A stretch of DNA of 64,000 nucleotides. It comes from Rhizopus arrhizus. Its lineage: Eukaryota; Mucoromycota; Mucoromycetes; Mucorales; Rhizopodaceae. Positions 45,122-57,634 of this stretch are shown piece after piece; positions within the stretch are counted from its first letter, which is position 1; each line of letters opens with the position of its first letter. The stretch covers positions 1,054,001 to 1,118,000 of the forward strand of contig JAKZZE010000013.1 in NCBI GenBank assembly GCA_024220505.1. Reading direction: 5' to 3'. A model generated the notes under the pieces. The model was given only the letters and a program-made list of their open reading frames with translations. It had not been told where the DNA came from and ran no database searches. The position numbers and the translations under genes are program-made.

Positions 45122-46143
45122 TAAAAAGTATTAAAAGATCGAGATTTTGTTCCGTAGCAGCAATCGCTTTTTTTATTTTGCTGATAAAAAAAAAAGAGTG
45201 ACTGAACTCGATGTTGTCTTTTTTACGTACGACTGAGTGGTCTAAATAAAAAGTGAACCTGTCAAAGCAATCATGTTGGGAAAATGAATGGATTATCTGC
45301 CATTCTATACATTTAGATCCATTTTTGGGTCTGAACTCATTTGTTGATTTTATTAAGTTTGATAATAAATGATCATTGTAGGAATAATAATGCAATTTAT
45401 TATAATAAAAACTTGTAATTTCACTGTAAATTATTAATTACTATTGATTCAATAAAAGATTAAGCCCCTTTTGACCTTTGTATAAGCTTAAAATGACAGT
45501 CAAAGCATGATGCCAGCGAATTTTCTTCATCCTTTCGTAGCTATCTAACATTGAAATACAAATTTCTCATCACCATACCACTTTTTTTTTTTTTCGCACT
45601 TTCAATGACTCAAAGGAGCTCTATTTGCTCTTTGACAAACTGGCAAGCCTATCAAGGAATCTTGAAAAATAGGAAATCCCGCATTTGCTTAGTCTTTGTA
45701 GCTTGGAGTCTTTCCAGACTGGGTAATAACATTTTAGTTAATCTGTGCAGTGGTCAGTTGACTAGTGTTCCCAAAGAAGATATCTAGAGCTACTATATAA
45801 CTTTTTCTGACGTGCACAAGTAAGCCTACGGGTTCAGGATTTGATGATAAGTTTACAGTAAACAGCTTACTCCTTTGAAATTGTTTGAATTTTTCTTAAA
45901 CGTCAGAGGAATTTGTAAGGTCATTTGGCCATTTTTATTTAGGAAACAAACAAGTAGACTTGTTCAGTCGATTGTCTTTTTCGTTTAAAATACCCTTTTA
46001 ATACACAATTTACTATAGAGTATTATGCAAGCCGTTCAAAGCTCGAATCTGGCTATTCACTATGAAATATACAATCAAACACTATTTATTTCACCTACAC
46101 TACAAAAGTAGGAAACTATCAAATAAACTAATGTCCTGTGATG
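45122..46143. other. Spacer between HRQ1 promoter and methyltransferase copy 2
   Basis: The first about 200 bases probably contain the HRQ1 promoter. A plus ORF at 45551-45787 starts with a hydrophobic segment that depends on a T-run, so it is doubtful as a gene. No other coding region supported. Confidence 0.4.
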
Positions 46144-47474
46144 CTATAATTTTTTTGCAGCAACTGAATTTGCATAAAAGCTACAATCTGTAGTAGACAA
46201 ACAATATTTATAATCAGCAAGGAATTTCAAAAGGTCTTTTTTATCGTTTAGCCCTAGGATGGGTCCCAGCGAAGAAAATGTGCTTTTGATTAGCTCAAGA
46301 CCGTCCCAAATAAATTTTTTTGAGGTAGTTGTGCCGGAATCTATCAGGTCAAGGATCAATACTCACCATCTAGATCATTCCGTCTGTTTCTGCATACTTA
46401 CTCAACATACACTGTCGATGTTCCGACTGCACAATCACCACATTATCATTGGCTGAAATCAAATCTTCCAATATTAACGCAATATCAGGATTCTGTCCCT
46501 TTGAAGCAGCGAGAATGTTCACTACAGAGATATGTTTAACTGTCATGATCAGACACTGCAGAAAAGTAAACACTTGCCTGCAGTTACAAATCTGTGATAT
46601 GCTGAAGAGGTATCCTCTGGTAACTGAATAGGGCAAGTTAGCCCAAACGACACAACATGCATGTCAGCACTTACCTCAAATCCTCCCTCATAAAATTGTA
46701 CCATTCCACCAGGCTTGACAACACGTATGGCTTCTTTGATAGCAATTGGCCATTCTTCTGCACGAAGAGCAAAGATAAAAAATCTCATATGAACAAAGTC
46801 AAACGTGTTGTCTTTATAGGGAAGGCCTTTTACTACATTGCCATGGTTGTATGTAAACTGGTTAATCTTCAGAACCTTATTCGTAGTATCTGCAATATCA
46901 CATCCATGGTACGTACAATTAGGATAATCGTTGATCATGTCCTATGTTTTGTATAAATTCCCAAGACAAGTATTAGATTTGTATGCACAACAATGTTGCC
47001 CAATGACTTACCATGATCCATACACCTGAGCCACAGCCAATGTCGAGAACAGAAATACCCTTTTCAAAGTCCAATGAGTTGCAAACACTACTTAGTAAAT
47101 TTCTATAAAAACAAACATGATGAACGTGCAAGTAAACAAGATTTCAAAATAAGCTCTTCTTACCCTCCAAATAGTTCCTTGTAAGCAAAATGTTGCTAGT
47201 TCAATAAAAGATGCACTAGGTTAAAACAGTATTCTGAACAATGATGGTTACCTACGCCGGTCAAACGTCTTTGCTCTTCCTCATCCTTTGGCAGCCAGTA
47301 AGTGGATGTTTCCTCATTATGAAACTCCCTGTTTGTGTTAATTGTTGTGTAATCGATAGCACTCACTTGATCAACAGTTGAAACCGAATCCTGAATTGTA
47401 GCCATCGATTTGTAGTCTATATCAATCGCCAATTTAGTCTTTAAGCGTTTTAGTGCAGCTATACAATTCCCCAT
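46144..47474 (-). CDS. SAM-dependent class I methyltransferase (copy 2), lipidation-type N-terminus
   Basis: Starts MGNCIAALKRLK at 47474 and ends at the TAG at 46144. Exons are joined by short introns, including a 38-base intron with a GC donor (GCAAGT) at 46540-46577. Domains parallel copy 1: YWLPKDEEEQRRLTG, QHFAYKELFGG, motif I VLDIGCGSGVW, HGCDIADTT, LPYKDNTFDFVHMR, IRVVKPGGMVQFY, then a variable helical C-terminus ending VAAKKL. MGNC at the start fits N-myristoylation plus palmitoylation. Substrate unknown. It is on the same strand as copy 1, about 18 kb away, and the two diverge outside the SAM-binding core, so this is an old duplication. Confidence 0.8.
46540..46577 (-). other. GC-AG intron of 38 bases in methyltransferase copy 2
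   Basis: The donor reads GCAAGT and the acceptor ends TGACAG. Removing it joins HRFVTA to VKHISVVNI in frame, while keeping it introduces a stop. GC donors with otherwise strong consensus are a known minor class. Confidence 0.55.
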
Positions 47475-50336
47475 TCTTTAAAGCCAACAACAAACCTTTG
47501 TTCTTTGAAGACAGATATAAATAACAAAAGAAAAAAAAAATATTCTTAAATTCTAGATATATTTATAGTGTAATTGTAATCTATGCGTAGTTATTGTGAT
47601 TCAAACATGCTGTGATACAAGCCCATCGCGTTCTTCTGCGTCCATTTTTATACTTTTATTTTCTTATCATGTCGCCACGGCAGGATTTTCTTGTTTAAAC
47701 ATTGGATTGAATGCAGTCGTGGCTTCATAGGATCAGGCTATAGGCAAAACAATAAAAGGCATTTAAAGAAAATATGACAAATTAGCAATGTTACTCTTGT
47801 AAACACACATTACCTGTATTTCTATAGCAATCAAGGTCAACGCTAGTAAAAAGCTTTGATGCCCATATACCAGTACATTCAATCATCTTAAAGAGAGGTA
47901 GCTTTAAGAAAGAACAATAGAATAATTGGAGCTATTTCCTTTTGTGTTCATCTTAGAATGGCATCGTACACCTTTTGTGATTTCTGTTCTTTGGCCAAAC
48001 ATAATCTTCACAGTTGATAAATATGATGTCTGGCTTCATTCTATGTTCTAAAATACACAATTTCTTGTACAACTGAGAGTACAAGTTTCTGTGAATCTAA
48101 GGCTTCATTTGACTAGCGTAGTTTAGACCTCATCTTATGATTAAATTCATTGCATTACGAAACAGATGAAAGGAGAAAAGATATATTTAAAGCTTGATGA
48201 CGCTTTAATAACGAATGTAAGGTTTCTAATCATGTTAATGTTGCAGCCATTAATAAAAGTGTTTCATGACCATCGTCTTTGCCTTTGACGGCACGTATAA
48301 CTCACTTTGCATTTTGAGCAAGCTATCTATTGACAAAGCACCACTTTATCTGTAAAGTGCTTTAAATGTGCAAGCTAGCAGGTATTTTATACTTGTAGCT
48401 AATGTCTTTTACCAGTAAAGAAGAACAAATAACACGAGTTTAACTTAAACAATACCTGTGATTACAGTAGTATCGTCTCTAACACCATTTGAACTTTTTG
48501 AACAATGAAAGAATCGTTCAAAACGAAAATTACAAATCGGATCATGCTGGAAAGTCATGTATGAGCTCACAATAGTTAAGAACAGTGACCTATGTTGAAC
48601 AGCTAGAGTTTGAAAAGCTTGTAAAGCAAAGAATGTCAAATTTGTGAGATTGTATCTTTGATCTTTAGTATGCGATATCTAATATAAACACTTTGATAGC
48701 ATTTAATATGCTTGTGTGCGATGAATATTTGCATCCTTAAAAATCCGGAGATTTTTAAATTATAGGATATTTAATTTATATAGAGTCAACAAAAGCCAAT
48801 AATACCATTAAAATTCAAAAAATTGAAGAACTTTGTACAATGTTTTACAAATTTACATTTATTGATAAAGCTACCAAAATCACTAGGTCATAATTAGATT
48901 TTTTTTTTTCTAAAAAGATCATGTGATAGCTTGGTTTTGTATTTGAATATTTTTATAAAAGAAGCAAAGGAACCAAGAAAAGTAAATTAAAAAGAGAGAG
49001 ATCCAAGACGTTAGTGGCTCATTTAAATGATAAAAAATCCAAGGCACATAAACGGTGCTTTTGTAGCCAATTATCAAAGTTGTAATTTAAGTTTTTCTGT
49101 GCCACGAACGCGTATTTTACAAATAGTACTTTTTGCTGTTTCATTCTGTGATTTAATATAATTGTTCTCAATTCGATTTGTGCACGATTTTAGTTTCTAA
49201 ATTCTCAAATGAATTATTAAACTATTTTTGTTCAAATGTATAATTTTATCAAACAATGCAATAAAGCTCGATATGAGTAGCTACTAGAATTATTTAATAA
49301 TGTACTAGTATGATGCAAGCTATAGAACATTGATAGAAAATAAATGATTATTAACATCCTTATGATGTAAGTTGATAAGACACATAAAAATGCTTCTCAT
49401 TATACTGTTTGTCATCATTAAAGTATAGCATGACACATTACTCGTAACTATATTAATAAAACGAGCCTTTATTGGGAACTTTGTGATAAATAGACTCATT
49501 AATATCTTTTTGCTTAAGCACATCTAATGATTTTAATTCTTTTCATCCAAAATCAGTGCGGCAAAACCATGTGTAAAGCGCCGAATGACATTTTTACTTC
49601 AAACCACAAGTTACTATAGTTGTCAATTGGGCTATTCAATCCAATAGCACATTGAACATTCTCAAATCGATATCATTTTATTAAATGAGAGAAAGAACTA
49701 TAGAAAGCATTTAAATACCATAAAATAAATTCTAGCTTTTTTTTAAAAAAGGGAACTTTGTATACAACCTCATTTTGCTCCATTTCAATCTTCATTTTAT
49801 AAAAGCTCTTTCTACCTTACCTTATAATTAAACCCTATAAATTAGAAAAACAAATCATTATTATGATTAGTAAATAGATAAGGCATCATTTTTGATCATA
49901 TCAAACATTAAAACCGACTGGCTAAATTATATTTGGTTCCAACTTGGAATAATAGTTTACCTACTTTTGATGTACTCTATAAAGCCATTTTGAAGCATTT
50001 GCCTTATATGTGCTATTAAGCATACTCTCGTTCATATTAACTTATGTCTCCTCCAGAGCTTAAAGAAAAAGAGCAAAAAGAGGCACATGTTTTTTTTCTT
50101 TCTTTCTTTCTTTTTTTTTTGCTTTTATCCTTTTTTTTAACTTTCTCGCAGCACAAGATCAATTGATCAATATCGTGTTAACCTTATTTAAGTAATGAAC
50201 GCTTTATGCCTTATAAGCTAGAAAAGCTGTCTATTTGTGATTGCATTAGCAAGAGTTTATCCATAAATAAGGTCTATAAAGGATAGAGAGAAAAAAGCAC
50301 AATGCGGCTCTTTTGGTTTTTTTTGTTGAATAAAAA

Positions 50337-50380
50337 GTCAAATTGTAGTCAAATTGTAGTCAAATTGTAGTCAAATTGCA
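50337..50380. repeat. 11-base tandem repeat, four copies
   Basis: GTCAAATTGTA is repeated three times, and a fourth copy ends in GCA instead of GTA. No gene around it. Confidence 0.85.
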
Positions 50381-51741
50381 ATATTAATTCTTGTTAGTTA
50401 TTGAGCCTTAGTTATGGATACCGCTAATAGAGCCTCGTTGCTTTTGTATGACATTTCTCATTGACATGGCAAACTCTCTTTAAAGTTATTAGTATTTCTT
50501 GACTTATCTCTTGGTTCTTTCGCTTTTCATAACAACTTTACTTGACAGATGATTCTTATAGATCTAATGGACTTACAACTTGCTTTTCCTGTAGTTTAGC
50601 TCCCTGTTCACATGTCCAGCTTCCGTCATTAATGCACTTGTTTTATCCAAGTTGCTACATGTACTTTACTATATCAAAGAAAATGATGGGCGCCTATCAG
50701 ACAAAATCAGTCATATAACCCTGCCTCCTATAGCACCCCATCCATGCTTGGGCTTCTCAACTATGTGTCTACATCAATTGAAGGATGAGCTGGATGCACT
50801 TTAATTTGGATGATTTACTCTTCTTATGACGGAATACCCATAGCGTTCAGTACATTAGTTTCAATTAGTTCTTTTCATTCGTAAAGCAATCACTCCTTTT
50901 CATCTCGCTGAAGCTATTCTTTATCATTATGGAATATAGCTCAGTCAAAGTAACTTCTTCCCAATGTTTTATCCTATTTATATGTCGATTTTAGATTATA
51001 TTTTCCGTCACCAAGGCTTCTACATCGTATTCATTCCAATCTTTTTCAATCAACCTATTTCCAGGTTCGTGATGTGTTAAAGAATTTTTTTTTTGCATAC
51101 CTCTTCCCTTCTTACTACCTCTTCTACATTAATTTTATAGTATAAATTTCATGATAGATGCTTTCAATACTCTAATTTTACATCCTGTTTCTATCGTTTT
51201 GGCTTCAAATGCTTGCAAATACATTCCGCTCTTACTTTTAATGTACTTGGTTTTCCTTTTGTGATTATTTCTGGATTATGCTCTCTTGACTATTCACATA
51301 CTCATTGGTCTTTGATGACTGACTGTGTTCATTTTGTCTTTACTGGGTTATAGATATTTCATATAAAAGACCAAATTTAGAATAGGTTGTAAACTTATGA
51401 ATATAGTAAGGGTCCTTTTTCCATTGATAACTAAAAGAGTAATGATGGCAAGTGTTAAACAAGAGAGAGAGAGAGAGGTTCGATGACCAAGAGGTATTAT
51501 CTAGAGCATTAGTAGATAAATAGAATTGATTGACAAAGAAGCTTGACAAACAATATTAACACACATCAGTCAATTAGCTTGAACAACTTCCTTGGGATGT
51601 CTATTGTAAAATACATACCTGCTTTAGACATCTCAATAAAACTGATCCCATCCATTATTGAGTCAGAACAAGCAAAAGTTGTTCGATCTATTGCACATAG
51701 TTAGTCCTTTGTCTCTTCCACCATTGGTACAAAACCAGTAG

Positions 51742-51776
51742 AGCAAAACGAGCAGTGAGGTGCTCGTTTTATGCTA
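51742..51776. repeat. Perfect hairpin-forming inverted repeat
   Basis: AAAACGAGCA and TGCTCGTTTT, separated by six bases (GTGAGG), form a 10-base stem that extends with small bulges through AGCA/TGCT. Could be a transposon end or transcript terminator-like structure; no support for either. Confidence 0.45.
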
Positions 51777-54370
51777 AAGAGGGATCATTTTATCCAAGGA
51801 CATACTTTGTCACCGTGCATACGTATAATAAGAATTCAGACAGGAACGACTCTGAACCAGTAACATGTTTTCCACGAATTGAGACACCATTAGGTTCACT
51901 AACCATATTAATACCAAGTAGAGTAAAATGCAGAGCAGACTGAAAAAATAGTGTTCATTTTAAGCAAATTGACAAAGAGATAGTATAAAATAGACTAACG
52001 GCCAAAAATAAATGAGGAAATATATAATGACTTTTAAAGTATTTGAAGGAGCATAAGTTACCTATTATCAATTAAGCTATGATTCTGGAATGACTGTATT
52101 TATATATAAATTATACACTAAATTACAATGAGAGTAATGAGAGTAATATTTTTTTAAAATAAAAAAGTTACATATTTATATGAATCTCCTTCCCTATTTT
52201 TTTTTTTTTTTTATGAAAAAATGACTCATTGTTTACAATGTGTTTGGTACACATATTTTATCAAATAATTCTCTTGATTATTTTTTTTTTGGTTTGTTTG
52301 TCATTCCCAATTTCACCCCTTTATATACCATGTTTCACACAAACGGAGTGTACAAAAAAGGCAACCCCATTCACAGCTTACATTATTTATATAGATAAAA
52401 TTGAAAGATATGGAAAGCATTATTCAAAGTGTATTTGATTAGTTTTACTAAAAGCCCTTTTTTTTTTTTTCTTACTTGACAGACTATCAATTATTTACCT
52501 AACTTGCATCAAGTGAATAGCGATGGTCACACAGCATAATTCTTGTATTTCATAATAATTTTTTTTTGAGTGACATATAAAAAAAATCATTCATGTGGTC
52601 ATTAAAGGGATAAGCTCCTTTGCGAAAAAGACAAAGGTAATTACTTGATCGCTTCCTACAGTAATTGGCATCAGCAAAGATATCTTATCGCTTTTGAACT
52701 TTATCAAGGCTAACTTGGCCCTTTTTTTCTCTTTTTTAAAAGTCACATGCTAAACAAATCCTGTTGCATGTTATGTTACATATGACTGGGAATGTGCTTT
52801 CTTTTTATTTATTTTTAAAAGAAGGCAGTGGTAAGGACCATTTTTACAAAAAGAGAAAGATAGTTACTCCATGGTGAGGCTCAATTAAAGTTTTTTACAT
52901 AAAGATGGAGAGATATCTGTTGTTGGCCTGGGATGCTGGTAGGCAATTGGTAATGTGATAGGAAACCTAGGCTTGATGTGAAGAGCTGTTCTTGCGGAGC
53001 TTCAACAGCTCTCGGATCACTTTACTTGTTATTATTTATATTATTCAATTTGCCATCTTTTATTATAGTTTTTATCTGACTATAGTTGACACTATTTTGG
53101 TTATGTGATTGAGCCTCTTATGCTACTCAGTCTGTTTATTACTATTTTTTTCCTGTTTGCATCATTCTCCATTTGTGTTATAATTGATGTCCTTGATAAA
53201 TTAATTTATTTTCGATAATATTAAAAAGCGTAATTTAAATAAATAAAAAAGAAAGCCTTTATTTTCTTCAATTTGTCAGGATAGACAAGGCTCTCTTGTG
53301 TGTTTCATTACGTTCTTTGCATTTCTGCACTTTCCTTTCAAATTTAACAATTCATCAACTAAGACTGCAAGTGTTGATACATGCATGCAACCTTTAGTTA
53401 ACTACGTTCAAGTCCTTTAGTTTTAGTATTCAGAATATTGAGTAATTCATACAGAAGGGGTCTATTTATTTTTTCCAATTGCCATGTGTACATGAAGTAT
53501 TTCAAATTACTAATTTGGTAAATGAATGGATTTTTTCTATCATATCTTTTGCTTTTTGAGAAGCCACGTTTAAGCATAAAACTATAGGCTGTCTCACTAT
53601 ATTAGGATGTGATAAGGAAAAGCATGCTTCCCAGCTGTAATATTTACTGGTGTCAAAAAATTCTATTGGCTTGAGAGGTAAGCACGCGATTCAGCTTATA
53701 TTTCCTAGCCACACTTACTTTGTTGGGAAGAATAGACACGATTTAGGTCATTCATTGTCAATCCAAACTATTTTTTAATTTCTTTAAAAGTAACAACCTC
53801 TCAGCATCAAAGATTTTTCATCTCCATGTATTTTGACTGTAACGCTCTCATGTCAAGCAACTCGATTTAAAATTTCACTATTAATAATATTTAAAAGGTC
53901 TTTTGTGTTTTATTTAGTCCTTAAACTATAGAGAATAAAAAATTATTTCAAGGTATATTTTTAATGCAAACATTTGCTATTATCTATCTTTAAATTTAGT
54001 AGAAAGTCAATTTTTTTGAGCCAGTGAGGGTATGTCAAATTTCCATTATTTAAGCATCATAAGAATTGCCTGAAAGGACTTTGCAAATAATTAGGAGCAT
54101 ACATTGATTTCCATTTGACTAAATAACAATCGCATGCTTTCAAACCGTCAATCTTTTTTTTTTTTTTTTTTTTTAATTTTGTTACTCTAATAATACAAAA
54201 AGACTGTTGGCATTATTCACTGTATGACTTAAAAATGTTTTGATGGTCACTATTAACTTATAAATGAATGGATAACCAAAAAAAATTGTAGTTTCACACA
54301 TTTATTGGACAAAAATATTAATCAACAAGAGTTATAAATCAAACTTGAGAAAAGATATGTCAGGCACAGC

Positions 54371-54916
54371 TTAAATAGGAACAACGTAGACCCAGAATCT
54401 GGTATCATCTGACAAGTACTTTTTATCGCTTGAGAGTTGAGATTCGATCCAGTTGACACCGTTCTTGTAATTAGTTATGTCTTGAGTATAGGGATTGCTT
54501 AAGCCAGATTGACCATTTCTGTGACCAGCAAACCACTTGTCAGTACCATAAAAGTTTTGAGAGTCGTGTCTTGCCTTGATATCAGCTTTGAGGTCCTTGT
54601 TGAGCACAGCACCATTGTTGGAATTGGAAGCAGGTTGTCCCTTGAATTGAGAGGTTGAGGTGCGAAGCATGAACCAGTTTTGCTTAAAGATACCAAAGTT
54701 AGCAGAGTCACCCGACTTGTTGTCACCATAGGGGTAGTCTGTACTCAAGTGGTCGTTTTCAAGCATAGCAATCGCAATGTCCCAAACACCGCCACCATTA
54801 TTCAAGATTTCCTGCTTTCTTTTACCCAATCCAGGAACAGTGTAACTGCCTCGATCGGCAGCAGCGACAAAGCCAAGGGCACAGAGAAGGAAGAAACCAA
54901 AATATTTGAGGAGCAT
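54371..54916 (-). CDS. Secreted beta-1,4-mannanase, GH134 (copy 2)
   Basis: Chosen start is the ATG at 54916 (MLLKYFGFFLLCALGF), which aligns with copy 1; the longer upstream open frame is not needed. It has 181 residues with a signal peptide of about 20. Catalytic Glu53 (AMLEN) and Asp65 (YGD) are conserved, as are SANFGIFKQNWFMLRTS, LKADIKARH, DKWFAGHRNGQSGL and DDTRFWVYV. Differences from copy 1 are scattered substitutions and no gaps, suggesting an active duplicate under selection rather than a pseudogene. Role as in copy 1: extracellular mannan degradation. Confidence 0.88.
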   Translation of the reverse strand: MLLKYFGFFLLCALGFVAAADRGSYTVPGLGKRKQEILNNGGGVWDIAIAMLENDHLSTDYPYGDNKSGDSANFGIFKQNWFMLRTSTSQFKGQPASNSNNGAVLNKDLKADIKARHDSQNFYGTDKWFAGHRNGQSGLSNPYTQDITNYKNGVNWIESQLSSDKKYLSDDTRFWVYVVPI

Positions 54917-55420
54917 GTTTTGTTTAATTGTTTTGTAAACTGAATGATTGAAAAGAAAAAATATTGCAACGTATTTATACCTGTTTAATAGACATGTCCA
55001 GTGCTGTATTACATTCCATTTGGATGTAGACATCTTATATTTCACATATAAAGCTGATAACCACAAAAAGTAATATAAAAAGACAAATTCGATAAAAAAA
55101 GAAAACATAGTAACTCGAGATGTGAAACAATTTTATATTCTCAAATAATGGGGCCATGGGCATCTAACGTTCATAGAATACAAAGCGTGGTAATTAATAA
55201 ATACTTTAATGGTCTTTGGTGAACTATATGATTTTTGATCTACCTTGGTTCTCCTAAAGGAAAAGAAAGGATACAATCAATGATAATGGCTATCGACAGC
55301 AAGGAGAATAGAGCGGAAAAAGAGAAACAGTCTTTGGCATAAGCTTTGTATACAGATGATGGACATAGCAAAAACAAATAATTGATCAATCTATTCAAGT
55401 TGTTCCCGCGCAGGGAAAAT
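54917..55420 (-). promoter_or_regulatory. Upstream region of GH134 copy 2 with motifs shared with copy 1
   Basis: In matching order and distance to copy 1: a GTATAAATAC-like TATA box near 54975, an ACTATATGATTTTTGATCT block near 55224 (about 310 up) and the CCCG inverted repeat TTCCCGCGCAGGGAA at 55403-55417 (about 490 up). The half-sites are the same as in copy 1 with a slightly different spacer. Confidence 0.5.
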
Positions 55421-55789
55421 CTTGGTATCATGCTTTAGATTGATATAAATTGACGGGAAATATGAATTTATATTGAAAAGAAATGAAAAACAACAAGATG
55501 AAAGAATCTTGTACCTATCCTTAATCTCATACATCATGCATTATACCAAATGTACAAGTGGTCTAGATATACCTATTTTAACTTTTTTTTTTCTTCTGCA
55601 TCCTTTATATCACCACCGTCTTTTTCCAATAGTATTTTACTTGAGAATGACCACATGTTTTATTTTGTGGCTCAAATAGGTTATTCTATGTGTGACATTC
55701 ATTTTTCCGTACTATCCTATTGGCTTTTATAGATAGCTGTTTATAGAGTCAGTAATGAAGTTTAGCTCTAATTATATAGATGTTAAGTT
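55421..55789. other. Spacer upstream of GH134 copy 2
   Basis: AT-rich, with short plus-strand frames (55473-55732) that have no recognised domain. Nothing further supported. Confidence 0.35.
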
Positions 55790-56640
55790 GATCTATTTTG
55801 GTGGTTGGTTTCCTTATCAAGAACAAATGCGTTAGGATCTTCATTGTGCTTATTCCACCAGTGGCATTAAATCTTTCCTTCACATCTGCTTTAAATGTAA
55901 TTGCTTTCATTGATGTCAACTTTTGAAGTTTACACTAAAACTATTCCTCTTAGTAACAAACTGTAATTATCATATTGGTTGGAGCGACAAGTTTGGTTTC
56001 CACCAAAGTATCTTCCTTTTCCGTATCTTGCTCTTGGAAGTTCTTAGCAGCTGAAAGGATAGGTTTGTTTTCCAAATACGTTTCAAGATTAACTAACAGC
56101 TTAATGACATAAGGATTACAATATTCATCTACGATATCCGTAAGATGCTGTCAGTTTCATCATAGGTGTTTTTATGCTCTTGTTTTCATTTCGAAAAAAA
56201 TAAAGTGTGCGAATTTGTTTCTTCTGAATCCACTGAATGAAGTCCAAATCTTCGTTGAATTTATTTGATAAAAGTGCCAGAACTTCTTGAACATAAACGA
56301 GCTCTATATCGCCAATTTCCTGTTACTCAAGTATCCATTTCACAAAGCGATTGCTGCAAGAGTATGAATCAGTATCTTTAAAAACAGTTTTGATACTAAA
56401 TCACAAAAACATCGCTCCGAAGTTCTTTATTGGTGAACAAATTACCAAAGAAAAAGCACACGAAAATATCTAATTCAAATTTTTGATACTATTGTTGGCA
56501 CATAGTTTGTTATGTACTTAAAAAACTCACGGTTGACAGCATCAGGTGTCTATCTTCGCCCAACAATAGCAATAGCTTGAGTTTACATCTCTACAACGGC
56601 TCTCTTCTAGCGAACCTTAGGAGCTGCACTCTTTTAAATA
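55790..56640 (-). pseudogene. Decayed protein-coding fossil, family not recognised
   Basis: Minus-strand pieces in changing frames look protein-like and lie in a consistent order: VGRR then TPDAVNREFFKYITNYVP, then NRFVKWILE, ELVYVQEVLALLSNKFNEDL, WIQKKQIRTLYFF, DIVDEYCNPYVIKLLVNLE and AAKNFQEQDTEKEDTLVET. Stops and frameshifts interrupt them. The order suggests one former gene of about 280 codons or more. Confidence 0.4.
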
Positions 56641-56898
56641 TTTTTCTCATTTTTTATCTTTAAATTTTAAGAGTTTTTTAATTTCTTTGTATTAATTCAA
56701 GGGACTTAAATATGTTTATTAGCCAAACGATCGGTAGATTCTTTGAATAAATAAATAAAAAGAACTGCAAACCTGTTTACAACCAAAAAAAAAAGCAGAG
56801 CTAAGCGGAACTTGAAAAACAGGCAGCGGTCTTATCACTTACCATATACACCCCTTCTACTTCAAATCTCCCTGGGGACTTTTTTTTTTTGTTCACAC

Positions 56899-57623
56899 AT
56901 GTTAAGACAAATTACTACTCCTGGCATTCGTTCATTCTCAACAGCACCTGTCGCCCTTGCAGGTCGTCAAGGAGCCCGTAGAAAACCAGCCAAAAAGTTC
57001 GATGTGGATAACATGCCCAGATTTGAATTTGACGATCAAACAACCCTTGGACATAACTTGTTTGATAACATTAGACAAGTTCGTCAATACTTGAGAAAGA
57101 CAGAATTTGAATTACCTAAATTGAATGGTAATTGAGGATTCTATATCGTTTAACACAGTATATTAATTTGGTTATAGTGTATGCAAAGCCCTTTGAAGCA
57201 CCTAGTTCAGACCAGATCTTAAAATTCAAGTCACATACTTATTTGGGAGAAGGACATCCTGTTGAACGCAAAGTAGTATTGAGTGTAAAAGTAGATGATT
57301 TGAAATTAAATGATACAGAAAAGCACAAGTTTTTACTGTTGAGTGGTCCAAGATATAATGTAGATACACAAGAATTAATCATGTCAAGTGAAAGATTTCC
57401 TAAACGTCAACAAAACAAAAAGTTTTTAATTGATAATTTAAACAAACTGATTAAAGAAGCAAAGGTAAACATAAATGAAAGTTGTGAAGTAGCAAGAATT
57501 AATGTCGTTGAGTAGGATACAAAGGATACCTTTGCTGATGTTCCCCTTAATTTACCAAAGCCAAAAACAAGATTAGAATTTCCTAAAGAGTGGCTTAAGC
57601 CTAAAGAAGAAAGTGCTCAATAA
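56899..57623 (+). CDS. Mitochondrial small-subunit ribosomal protein mS35
   Basis: Three exons: 56899 to about 57127, then from about 57178 to 57464, then the last exon from 57515 to the TAA at 57621-57623. The start MLRQITTPGIRSFSTA is a typical mitochondrial presequence (Arg/Ser-rich, no acids). The body contains NMPRFEFDDQTTLGH, VRQYLRKTEFELPKL, then LGEGHPVERKVVLSVKVDDL, HKFLLLSGPRYNVDTQ and a C-terminal LPKPKTRLEFPKEWLKP, the pattern of the mS35 (yeast Rsm24, MRPS28-type) family. It belongs to the mitochondrial ribosome. Its stop is 11 bases from that of the convergent G-patch gene. Confidence 0.85.
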
Positions 57624-57634
57624 TAAACTTTGTT

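Larger units (their letters stand above)
47475..54370. other. Long AT-rich region with no supported gene
   Basis: Nearly 7 kb without a convincing coding region; scattered short frames have no domain. Notable simple features: a (CTTT)n tract near 50098, an 11-base tandem repeat (50337-50380), a GA run near 51463, a hairpin (about 51742-51776), a T15 run near 52198 and a T20 run near 54153. Frames around 50800-51340 have a Phe/Ile/Tyr-rich composition with many stops and may be a fossil element. Confidence 0.4.

Noticed and set aside
45551..45787. Small secreted protein
   Set aside because: The hydrophobic start is created by a T-run and nothing supports the rest as coding.
54917..55108. N-terminal extension of GH134 copy 2
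   Set aside because: The alignment with copy 1 and the signal peptide place the start at 54916; the upstream frame is promoter sequence.
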